5,782 nt of DNA from Methanimicrococcus sp. (GTDB lineage: Archaea; Halobacteriota; Methanosarcinia; Methanosarcinales; Methanosarcinaceae), in contig WRNK01000026.1 in assembly GCA_009776675.1 (NCBI GenBank), forward strand, positions 4,576 to 10,357, in the 5' to 3' direction. Both the position numbers and the translations under genes were made by a program. Below are positions 1 through 5,204 of this stretch, in pieces. The notes beneath the pieces were generated by a model. It had not been told where the DNA came from. It saw nothing but the letters and a program-made list of their open reading frames with translations, and did no database searches. Every line of letters begins with the position of its first letter. Within the stretch, counting starts at the first letter, position 1.

Positions 1-1209
1 GACGGCGTTGATGGCGTCAAGTCCGGTTTTGCCATCAAGAATCTCGCCGCATACGGTTGAGCCGATGTGCATGACATGTGAAAAACGAAGGATTGACAAA
101 TATTTTTCAACATAAACACTACCGATTTTGCTTATTTTGCCCAGATCGTTTCTTCCCAAATCCACCAGCATATTATGCTCTGAAAGCTCTTTTTCATCGG
201 AAAGCAAGTCTTTTTCAAGGGCAGCGTCTTCTTCATCGGTTTCGCCGCGGCGGCGCGTACCTGCAAGCGGAAATGTTGATAATTTTCCGTCCTTCAGTTT
301 GATCAATGTTTCGGGTGACGCCCCTGCGATTTCAATGTCGGTGCCTCCGAGGTAAAACATATAGGGGGAGGGGTTTGTCGTTCGAAGCGTCCGGTATGTA
401 TCAAGCAGGCTTCCTGCAAAATCCACTTCCAGCCGATTGGACAGTACCACTTGGAAGATGTCGCCCTCTTTGATATGCTCTTTTGCTTTGACCACCATTT
501 GGCAGAATTCTTCTTTTGTAAACAACGCTTTAAATTCGGAATAGATTTGTGACGGCTGCTTTTGAATCGGAAGTCCGCCAAGAATCATATTTTTCATTTC
601 TTTGAGTTTTGCAATGCCTTTTTTGTATTCGTTTTCCAAATCGTCTGTTTTTACATTGACGATTAATATGATTTTTTGTTTGTAGTGGTCAAATGCGATC
701 ACTTTATCAAAAAGCATCAAATCCACATCGTTAAACCCTTCGTTGTCTTCCGCATCCAGTTTTAGAGTGGGTTCGCTGTATTTGAAATAGTCGTAAGAAA
801 AATAACCGACAAGTCCTCCCGTAAACGGCGGCAAAGAATCGATTTTAGGGCTTTTGCATTCATCTAAAATTTTTTGAATGTAGGGATTTGGATCTGTCGT
901 CTCAAACTGTTCAGACTTTTCAGACCCATTTAAGCGGAGTGTCATCATGCCGTTAAAACACGTCATTTCCAATGTCGGGTTGTACCCCAAAAAAGTATAT
1001 CTTCCCCATCTTTCCTTATCTTCCGCACTTTCAAGCATGAAACAGTGATTGTCATTGTTTTTCAATATTTTAAGTACCCCTATCGGTGTTATGATATCGG
1101 AGTACATTTCCATACTGATCGGCAATATTCGGTACTTTTGTGTTTGAGCAATAAGTTTTGCTTCTTCGAGTGTCGGCTTAAATATAATTTCAACTCCTTG
1201 TCTGTTCAT
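1..1209 (-). CDS. trpE: Anthranilate synthase component I (TrpE), C-terminus cut off by window edge
   Basis: TrpE converts chorismate to anthranilate with ammonia from the glutamine amidotransferase subunit TrpG, the first committed step of tryptophan synthesis in the cytoplasm. The frame is open for 403 codons from the ATG at 1209 to base 1. The N-terminal domain has the tryptophan-feedback segment MLES (residues 58-61) and FLGYNP. The chorismate-binding domain shows GDIFQVVLSNR, NPSPYMFYL, GASPETL, AGTRRRG and EHNMLVDLGRND, ending at GLDAINAV. Family members are about 490 residues, so some 85-90 are missing to the left. AGTRRRG replaces the commoner AGTRPRG. EHNMLVDLGRND favours TrpE over the related isochorismate synthases; PabB is a less likely alternative. 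The start is uncertain: the ATG has no Shine-Dalgarno, whereas a perfect AAGGAG lies just inside the frame at 1194-1199. No Trp-codon leader peptide or T-box is visible upstream. Confidence 0.95.
   Translation of the reverse strand, partial: MNRQGVEIIFKPTLEEAKLIAQTQKYRILPISMEMYSDIITPIGVLKILKNNDNHCFMLESAEDKERWGRYTFLGYNPTLEMTCFNGMMTLRLNGSEKSEQFETTDPNPYIQKILDECKSPKIDSLPPFTGGLVGYFSYDYFKYSEPTLKLDAEDNEGFNDVDLMLFDKVIAFDHYKQKIILIVNVKTDDLENEYKKGIAKLKEMKNMILGGLPIQKQPSQIYSEFKALFTKEEFCQMVVKAKEHIKEGDIFQVVLSNRLEVDFAGSLLDTYRTLRTTNPSPYMFYLGGTDIEIAGASPETLIKLKDGKLSTFPLAGTRRRGETDEEDAALEKDLLSDEKELSEHNMLVDLGRNDLGKISKIGSVYVEKYLSILRFSHVMHIGSTVCGEILDGKTGLDAINAV
1194..1199 (-). promoter_or_regulatory. Shine-Dalgarno-like AAGGAG inside the trpE 5' end
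   Basis: Read on the minus strand this is AAGGAG, complementary to the 16S rRNA tail and the best such site near the trpE start. It lies 8 bases inside the frame opened by the ATG at 1209. The codons at suitable spacing downstream are ATT (1188-1186, 5 nt) and ATA (1185-1183, 8 nt), both in frame. Initiation there would give a protein starting just before FKPTLEE, close to where many TrpE proteins begin. It may instead be chance, with the ATG used weakly or on a leaderless transcript. Confidence 0.3.
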
Positions 1210-1305
1210 TAACAATGTCTATTTTAATTCAACAATGAACAAATATGTACAATCTATATAAATTTTCTGATTCGAAGAAGTATTAAAAACCAACAGGGAT
1301 TGGAG

Positions 1306-1443
1306 ATGGTAAACGCTCCCCCTTCAGATTTTTTTGTTGAAAATCGGAAGAAGCGAAACAACATTTTACTTAAAATCGGAAGAAAAGAAACACCATTTTA
1401 CTTAAAATCGGAAAGAAACGAAACATCATTTAAATCATATTAA
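1306..1443 (+). CDS. Possible small basic protein, 45 aa, unknown
   Basis: The ORF starts MVNAPPSDFFVENRKKR and ends FKSY, with many Lys and Arg residues. An AGGGA lies 6 nt before the ATG and overlaps a GGAG, so the ribosome site is plausible. The coding frame runs through all three 32-bp repeats. Since 32 is not a multiple of 3, each copy is read in a different frame, which argues against selection on the peptide. In favour, the stop is 7 nt before a hairpin followed by a T-run, so the ORF has its own terminator-like end. It lies antisense to the presumed trpE leader. I recognise no family. It may be chance coding in a repeat or a short regulatory or toxin-like peptide. Confidence 0.25.
   Translation: MVNAPPSDFFVENRKKRNNILLKIGRKETPFYLKSERNETSFKSY
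1340..1435. repeat. Three tandem 32-bp repeats upstream of trpE
   Basis: The units are 1340-1371, 1372-1403 and 1404-1435, directly abutting. Each begins AAAATCGGAA, continues with a GAAAC-containing middle and ends in a CATTT-containing tail. Units 1 and 2 differ at 3 of 32 positions. Unit 3 is more diverged, with a one-base insertion balanced by a one-base loss. There are no spacers, so this is not a CRISPR array. The array lies in the presumed 5' region of trpE, where it could be a protein-binding array or a slippage-derived minisatellite. Confidence 0.9.
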
Positions 1444-1450
1444 TAAAAGT

Positions 1451-1504
1451 GGGGGTACCATTTTCAAAAATCATCAAACAGATTTAATAAAAAATTGTAC
1501 CCCC
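1451..1504. terminator. Hairpin with T-tracts, possible bidirectional terminator
   Basis: GGGGGTAC (1451-1458) pairs perfectly with GTACCCCC (1497-1504). After one mismatch the pairing continues with ATTTT (1460-1464) against AAAAT (1491-1495), leaving a 26-nt A-rich loop. On the plus strand the stem is followed by GTTTTTT, and on the minus strand by ACTTTTATTA. It sits between the ends of two convergent small ORFs (stops at 1443 and 1562), as expected for a shared terminator. The loop is longer than in typical intrinsic terminators. A tiny palindromic mobile-element relic is an alternative. Confidence 0.6.
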
Positions 1505-1561
1505 GTTTTTTAATTAATTCAAGAAAAGAGATGTTTCATTTTGTATCATTTCAAAATGGGA

Positions 1562-1708
1562 TCAGCGAGTTATTTTCTTTTTCTTTTTGAAAAAACTCTG
1601 CTTAACAACGACAGTAGCAAGCCTTCCTGAATTGAATATCTTCTTTTGAGCTTGGGGAGAATCGTTAAAGGAGTCCGTTTCTAATCCGTTTTGGCTGCTT
1701 GAATCCAT
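1562..1708 (-). CDS. Small protein, 48 aa, unknown function
   Basis: This short ORF starts at the ATG at 1708, preceded 6 nt upstream by CGAGGG (1715-1720), a good Shine-Dalgarno at good spacing. The product is split in character: residues 1-20 are polar and acidic (MDSSSQNGLETDSFNDS), 21-40 contain a short hydrophobic stretch (LATVVV), and the end is strongly basic (FFKKKKKITR). There is no signal peptide, and no membrane segment long enough to span. A TATGAT hexamer at 1740-1745 could be its -10, with a poor -35. The hairpin at 1451-1504 follows about 60 bp beyond the stop and could end its transcript. It lies upstream of trpE on the same strand but is separated by that hairpin. I recognise no family; it might be a nucleic-acid-binding or precursor peptide, or a chance ORF. 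Confidence 0.4.
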   Translation of the reverse strand: MDSSSQNGLETDSFNDSPQAQKKIFNSGRLATVVVKQSFFKKKKKITR

Positions 1709-1882
1709 GTTTTTCCCTCGTTAAAGTAGCGAAATATGTATCATATAAGTTAATAAACAAATCAAATAAATAAGTATGGCCCGAATTGTTTTTCATGTAT
1801 ATCATGACGTTTCGTGTGAAGCCGACTCAAAGAAAAATAAAAAATAGTATCCCCGCACATAACATATTATTGGTGGGAAAAA

Positions 1883-2320
1883 ATGATTGAATATGGAATT
1901 TTAACGGAAAATGACCTTTCTTCATTACTCGACTTGTATAAACAACTCAATCCCGATGCCGACATAACGACCGTCGCTGCCGCAAAAAGCGTTTGGGAAC
2001 AAATCAAAAATCAAAACATAAAATACTTTACCGCAAAAGATAATGGAAAAATAATCGCCGCCTGTTATGTCTGCATTATCCCCAACCTGACCCACGGCGG
2101 AAAATCAATCGGATATATTGAAAATGTAATTACAGATATTGAATACAGAAGAAAAGGTATTGGAAAAAACATAATAAAAAACGCAATCGAATACGCAAAA
2201 GAACAAAATTGCTATAAAGTGGTATTGCAAAGCGGAAATCAAAGGACAGAGGCACATGTTTTTTATGATTCAATCGGATTTGACGGCGGATCAAAAAAGG
2301 CATTTGAAATGAGATTTTGA
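1883..2320 (+). CDS. GNAT family N-acetyltransferase, PhnO-like size
   Basis: This protein should transfer an acetyl group from acetyl-CoA to an amine; the substrate is unknown. It is 145 residues, a single-domain GNAT. The acetyl-CoA pyrophosphate loop is RRKGIG (89-94), matching [RQ]xxGxG, after the strand YIENVITD (78-85) and before an amphipathic helix (95-108). The later VFYDSIGF (126-133) is the motif-B segment. Length, the HGGKSIGYIENV stretch and the ending resemble aminoalkylphosphonate acetyltransferase PhnO, but no phosphonate genes are present, so the substrate is not inferred. GGTGGG lies 5 nt before the ATG. The coding sequence is noticeably A-rich. Its stop codon lies in the first unit of an 11-bp triplication, so the exact C-terminus may have shifted by slippage. 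It is 228 bp from the next gene and probably its own transcript. Confidence 0.85.
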   Translation: MIEYGILTENDLSSLLDLYKQLNPDADITTVAAAKSVWEQIKNQNIKYFTAKDNGKIIAACYVCIIPNLTHGGKSIGYIENVITDIEYRRKGIGKNIIKNAIEYAKEQNCYKVVLQSGNQRTEAHVFYDSIGFDGGSKKAFEMRF

Positions 2321-2346
2321 AATGATTTTGAAATGATTTTGAAATG
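2314..2346 (+). repeat. Three tandem 11-bp repeats over the GNAT stop codon
   Basis: The unit ATTTTGAAATG occurs three times without interruption (2314-2324, 2325-2335, 2336-2346). A partial copy, CATTTGAAATG, precedes it at 2301-2311. The GNAT stop TGA is inside unit 1. Each unit pairs a TGA with a downstream ATG, and ATG-ATT-TTG-AAA-TGA reads as a 4-codon mini-ORF. Replication slippage from an ancestral single copy is the simplest origin. Confidence 0.9.
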
Positions 2347-2377
2347 AAACTTTGAAATTCAATCTGAAAAATCCATT

Positions 2378-2432
2378 TGTATCTTGCAAGAAAAGAGCAG
2401 AAATGAAATGCTGATAGAAAACGTAAGATACA
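2378..2432 (+). other. Possible stem-loop between the GNAT gene and fic
   Basis: TGTATCTT (2378-2385) and AAGATACA (2425-2432) are perfect reverse complements. The stem could extend inward by a G-U and a C-G pair. Inside the loop AGCA (2396-2399) can pair with TGCT (2409-2412). It is followed by CCCTTTTC, too short a T-run for a good terminator. The stem is AT-rich and the loop long, so it may be a structured 3' UTR, a dyad-shaped binding site or chance. Confidence 0.3.
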
Positions 2433-2492
2433 CCCTTTTCAAAAAAATATTATACATTATGAGCATATTTATAAGTTGAACAAACTGCGGCA

Positions 2493-2519
2493 TTGCCAAT
2501 GGATAGGGACGTGTAAAAT
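2493..2519 (+). promoter_or_regulatory. Candidate promoter for the Fic/GNAT cluster
   Basis: TTGCCA (2493-2498) matches the sigma-A -35 consensus at 5 of 6 positions, and TAAAAT (2514-2519) matches the -10 at 5 of 6. The spacer is 15 bp, shorter than the preferred 17, which weakens the call. The expected start would leave an untranslated leader of roughly 20-25 nt before the fic ATG at 2549. Confidence 0.3.
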
Positions 2520-2548
2520 AAAATTTTGCTGCAAAAAGGACGCCGAAA

Positions 2549-3103
2549 ATGAAAACCATTGATGAACAAAGCAAGGAAAAAGCATATTCACTTTTCGACA
2601 GCTGTGCGATTCATCATCTCGAAGTCGGAACCGTTTCCGGGCTTTGCCAAATCCATAAATACCTGTTTGACGGCCTTTTCAATTTTGCCGGACAAATAAG
2701 GGATAAAAACATTTCTAAGGGAAATTTTCGTTTTGTAAGCCCTTTATACCTTTTTGAAATTCTGCCAAAAATCGAGCAAATGCCTGAAAATACGTTTGAA
2801 GAAATCCTTTCCAAATATGTGGAAATGAATGTTGCACACCCGTTTATGGAAGGCAACGGAAGAAGCGGACGAATTTGGCTGGATTTGATGCTGAAAAAAA
2901 ATCTGAAAAAATGCGTTGACTGGTCACAAGTTGGCAAGCAGGCGTATCTCTCCGCCATGGGGCGCAGCCCCGTCAACGATCTTGAAATCAGGGAATTGTT
3001 ACGCTCTGCCTTAACCGACAAAATCAATGATCGGGGAATATATATGAAAGGCATAGACCGTTCATATTATTATGAAGAAGAAGGAAATGATAAGGGCGAT
3101 TAA
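2549..3103 (+). CDS. fic: Class III Fic protein AMP-transferase (NmFic-like)
   Basis: Fic enzymes transfer AMP from ATP to a hydroxyl of a target protein. This 184-residue protein closely resembles Neisseria meningitidis NmFic as I recall it, including MK(S/T)IDEQS at the start, QIHKYLF (34-40), FAGQIR (46-51), NISKG (54-58), IEQMPE (75-80) and SPVNDLE (140-146). The catalytic motif [12 protein letters not shown] (97-108) is complete, with catalytic His97 and the ATP-binding GNGR loop, so activity is expected. Class III proteins carry their inhibitory helix at the C-terminus. Here SYYYEE (172-177) corresponds to S-x-x-x-E-G in NmFic: Ser172 and the key Glu176 are kept, but the following Gly is Glu. 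In NmFic this helix controls activity through oligomerisation and tyrosine automodification, and gyrase subunit GyrB is a reported target; the same target here is inference. AAAGGA lies 8 nt before the ATG. No separate antitoxin is needed or seen. Confidence 0.93.
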   Translation: MKTIDEQSKEKAYSLFDSCAIHHLEVGTVSGLCQIHKYLFDGLFNFAGQIRDKNISKGNFRFVSPLYLFEILPKIEQMPENTFEEILSKYVEMNVAHPFMEGNGRSGRIWLDLMLKKNLKKCVDWSQVGKQAYLSAMGRSPVNDLEIRELLRSALTDKINDRGIYMKGIDRSYYYEEEGNDKGD

Positions 3104-3128
3104 TGAAACCGAGATCGAAACGATAGGG

Positions 3129-3140
3129 GTTTTATAAAAC
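3129..3140. repeat. 12-bp perfect palindrome between the two Fic genes
   Basis: GTTTTATAAAAC is its own reverse complement. It lies in the 84-bp gap between the Fic genes, 25 bp after the first stop. It has no loop, so it suits a dimeric DNA-binding protein better than an RNA hairpin. The downstream Fic protein has a C-terminal winged helix, making autoregulation here conceivable but unproven. Confidence 0.35.
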
Positions 3141-3187
3141 AATGTCAGAAGCTGAACACATGAATTAAACGATAAGCGGTTAAAAAC

Positions 3188-4186
3188 ATGAACAATCCCA
3201 TTTATACCATCAGTACAAAAACCATTGATTTGATTGCACGCATTGCTGAAAAACTTGGTGAAATACAAGGGTCAGGTATGTACAGCCGCAATTTGCGTCT
3301 GCGAAAAATCAATCGTTTGCGCTCTATTCAATCCTCTTTGGCTATTGAAAATAATGCACTCTCTTTGGAGCAAGTCACCGATATTATTGAGGGGAAAAGG
3401 GTTTTGGGATTGCCACACGAGATTCAAGAGGTTAAAAATGCGTATCAAGCATATGAACATTTACTTGAATATGATCCTTATAAAGTGAAAGATTTTCTTA
3501 AAGCGCACCGGTTTATGACCACCGATTTGGTTAAAGATGCAGGGCATTTTCGTTCACAAGGTGTTGGCGTATTTGCAGGCGATCAACTTGTTCATGCCGG
3601 AGCAACCTATCAATTTGTACCGCAGCTGATGACAGACTTGTTTGCGTGGGCGAAAAAAACAGATGTGCATCCACTTATCAAGAGTTCTGTGATGCATTTT
3701 GAAATTGAATTTATCCATCCGTTTATGGACGGAAACGGACGAATCGGGCGACTTTGGCAAACCCTAATTCTTTCAAAATGGAACGAACTTTTCGCTTGGC
3801 TTCCTATAGAAACGGTTGTTTATGAAAACCAACAAGGGTATTATGATGCTTTGCAAACGGCAGGAAAAACAGCAGATTCTGAAGTTTTTATTGAATTTAT
3901 GCTCAATGCCATTTTGCAAGCATTGGAAGAACTGCCAAACAGAAAAATTACCGATATATTTACCGATATAAATACCGATAAACTTTCAAAAACCGAATTG
4001 GAATTTTTGGAACAAATTGTAGGTTATCTTGATAAAAACGATGAAATAACAAACTACCGTGCCCGGTTGCTCACCAACAAATCGGATGTCAGCGTCAAAA
4101 AATATTTTGCCAAATTTGTGGAAATCGGTTTACTGCAAGTTGAGGGAAATAATAAGGGCAGAAAATACAGAATCAACAAAAGATGA
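3188..4186 (+). CDS. Class II Fic protein with C-terminal winged helix
   Basis: This 332-residue Fic protein is expected to AMPylate (or de-AMPylate) a protein using ATP. The N-terminal region carries the inhibitory helix S50-LAI-E54-N55, matching [ST]xxxE[GN] and placing it in class II, where the helix blocks the ATP site in cis. The segment GVFAGDQLVHAGATYQFVP (127-145) is the flap that docks target peptides. The catalytic motif HPFMDGNGRIGR (177-188) is complete, with His177 as base. Residues about 262-332 (from LSKTELEFL to YRINKR) look like a winged helix-turn-helix, common at the end of this type and suggesting DNA binding or autoregulation. The Shine-Dalgarno is weak (AAGCGG, 11 nt before ATG). 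It follows the class III Fic gene by 84 bp. The two differ in length and layout, so they are not a recent tandem duplication. The target is unknown. Confidence 0.93.
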   Translation: MNNPIYTISTKTIDLIARIAEKLGEIQGSGMYSRNLRLRKINRLRSIQSSLAIENNALSLEQVTDIIEGKRVLGLPHEIQEVKNAYQAYEHLLEYDPYKVKDFLKAHRFMTTDLVKDAGHFRSQGVGVFAGDQLVHAGATYQFVPQLMTDLFAWAKKTDVHPLIKSSVMHFEIEFIHPFMDGNGRIGRLWQTLILSKWNELFAWLPIETVVYENQQGYYDALQTAGKTADSEVFIEFMLNAILQALEELPNRKITDIFTDINTDKLSKTELEFLEQIVGYLDKNDEITNYRARLLTNKSDVSVKKYFAKFVEIGLLQVEGNNKGRKYRINKR

Positions 4187-4244
4187 ATGCACATTTGTTA
4201 TTCGGGTCACTGAATTTTAACTGTGTTGGAAGAAGAAAAATAAC

Positions 4245-4769
4245 ATGAAAACAAAAATAACCGCCAACTCCGGCTTTAAACTCAGAAAATGGAGTGAAGC
4301 CGACCTAGACAGTTTGGTAAAGTACGCCAACAACCCAAACATTGCAAAATGGCTGACAAACAAATTTCCGCACCCATACACACATGAAGATGGAAAAGCC
4401 TTCCTGTCAATGATTGCAGACGACGACCCCGTAAAAGTATTTGCGATAGAAGTAAATGGAGAAGCCGTCGGTTCGATTGGAATTTTTCCTCAAACAGATG
4501 TCCATGAGAAAAATGCCGAAATGGGTTATTGGTTAGCAGAGGAATATTGGGGGAAAGGAATTACCCCAAAAGCCATTTTGGAAATTGCCGCTTATGGATT
4601 TCAGACATTTGACATTATTCAAATATTTGCCCGTCCTTTTTCTACAAACCTGAAATCACAGCGTGTTTTGGAAAAAGCAGGATTTGTATTTGAAGCACGA
4701 ATCAAAAACGCCTTGTTCAAAAATGGAGAATTTATGGACGAAATGATATATGTAAAGCGAAACGACTGA
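4245..4769 (+). CDS. GNAT acetyltransferase, RimJ/RimL type
   Basis: This 174-residue protein belongs to the Acetyltransf_3 branch of GNAT enzymes, which includes the ribosomal-protein N-terminal acetyltransferases RimJ and RimL and many of unknown substrate. The start FKLRKWSEAD (11-20) is the typical first strand and helix. IEVNGEAVGSIGI (68-80) is the central hairpin. EMGYWLAEEYWGKGI (92-106) combines the substrate strand with the acetyl-CoA loop, where WGKGI stands for xxGxG/A. STNLKSQRVLEKAGF is the usual N-x-x-S-x-x-x-x-K-x-G-F segment of this branch. It resembles general members such as YdaF/YoaA more than a dedicated ribosomal enzyme, so protein or small-amine acetylation is all that can be inferred. 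GGAAG lies 12 nt before the ATG, a weak ribosome site. It follows the Fic gene by 58 bp and precedes the next gene by 39 bp. Confidence 0.88.
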   Translation: MKTKITANSGFKLRKWSEADLDSLVKYANNPNIAKWLTNKFPHPYTHEDGKAFLSMIADDDPVKVFAIEVNGEAVGSIGIFPQTDVHEKNAEMGYWLAEEYWGKGITPKAILEIAAYGFQTFDIIQIFARPFSTNLKSQRVLEKAGFVFEARIKNALFKNGEFMDEMIYVKRND

Positions 4770-4808
4770 CCTGAAATATGCAGTCCATTCAATAAGAAGG
4801 GAAAGAGT

Positions 4809-5156
4809 ATGTTTAATGAAATTTGCATTTATGAAGCGAAAATTGAGAAACAAGAAGAAATAGAGCAGCTCATGCGGGAAGTTGCAGAGTTTTATCTGAC
4901 GCAGCCCGGAGTAATTGAAGTCAAATACATTAAAAGAACACATAGGCAAAAGGATTTCAATTCGGTTAAAGCCGGGGAACCCCCGCTTAGGTTGACCAGA
5001 CAAGTTGAAAAAGTGACATATGTCTTGTATTTGGTTGTAGAAAACGAAGAGGCTCATGCCAGGCTTGCAAAACCGGGTCTGGAAATGTTTTATAAAAGAT
5101 GGACCCGCTGCTTAACAACGATGCCTAAAATCATCTTAGGAGAAAACATTGTTTAA
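4809..5156 (+). CDS. Small dimeric alpha-beta-barrel protein, ABM-like
   Basis: This 115-residue protein begins FNEICIYEAKIEKQEEIEQLMREVAEFY, a beta strand and then a long amphipathic helix, followed by QPGVIEVKYIKRT (32-44) as a second strand. A third strand, VTYVLYLVVEN (69-79), precedes another helix containing LEMFYKRW, and PKIILGENIV closes the chain. This order fits a ferredoxin-like fold of the antibiotic biosynthesis monooxygenase/quinol monooxygenase (dimeric alpha-beta barrel) superfamily. Members act as small cofactor-less oxygenases or as ligand-binding proteins, and no catalytic residue can be named here. The insert with HRQKDFN and EPPLRLTR between strands is longer than usual and may define a subfamily. 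AAGGG lies 7 nt before the ATG, a good site. The gene sits 39 bp after one GNAT gene and 48 bp before another, probably in the same transcript. Confidence 0.6.
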   Translation: MFNEICIYEAKIEKQEEIEQLMREVAEFYLTQPGVIEVKYIKRTHRQKDFNSVKAGEPPLRLTRQVEKVTYVLYLVVENEEAHARLAKPGLEMFYKRWTRCLTTMPKIILGENIV

Positions 5157-5204
5157 AAGAATATTTGAAAAGAATAAACCAAGAATGTAAGGGGGTTTGG
5201 CATA

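Larger units (their letters stand above)
1210..1882. other. Long intergenic region between divergent trpE and the GNAT gene
   Basis: This 673-bp stretch has no long ORF on either strand. It holds a 45-codon plus-strand ORF (1306-1443), three 32-bp tandem repeats (1340-1435), a strong hairpin (1451-1504) and a 48-codon minus-strand ORF (1562-1708). The remainder (1709-1882) is AT-rich and would carry the promoters for the minus-strand small ORF and the plus-strand acetyltransferase gene. It includes a small inverted repeat, TCATG-TATAT-CATGA, at 1793-1807. I saw no tRNA, T-box, known riboswitch or recognisable pseudogene. No convincing -35/-10 pair was found for trpE. Confidence 0.6.

Noticed and set aside
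303..581. 92-codon ORF and two shorter plus-strand ORFs (78-355) within trpE
   Set aside because: All lie in alternative frames of a clear TrpE coding sequence and show no recognisable protein features.
1254..1364. 36-codon minus-strand ORF in the trpE leader containing one Trp codon, as a possible attenuator leader peptide
   Set aside because: It has no Shine-Dalgarno, only a single TGG and no convincing alternative hairpins. It begins inside the 32-bp repeats and is probably a by-product of them.
1340..1435. CRISPR array
   Set aside because: The repeats abut with no unique spacers, and no cas genes are present.
1451..1504. T-box leader element, because the minus strand contains TGGTACC
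   Set aside because: The T-box core AGGGTGGNACCGCG is absent, and the GGTACC lies in the 3' arm of the hairpin, the wrong place for an antiterminator.
2321..2548. Small antitoxin gene paired with the first Fic protein, as in class I FicTA/VbhTA
   Set aside because: Only very short ORFs without ribosome sites are present, none has a [ST]xxxE[GN] motif, and the class III protein carries its own inhibitory helix.
2614..3054. 146-codon minus-strand ORF opposite fic
   Set aside because: It is fully antisense to a well-supported Fic gene, with no family resemblance and no own promoter or ribosome site.
3142..3168. 8-codon mini-ORF MSEAEHMN between the Fic genes
   Set aside because: The possible AGGGG site is 12 nt away and the peptide is too short to support as a gene.
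4656..5057. Minus-strand 133-codon ORF across the GNAT/ABM-like junction
   Set aside because: It is antisense to two supported genes and its Phe-rich, Cys-scattered translation looks like a shadow frame.
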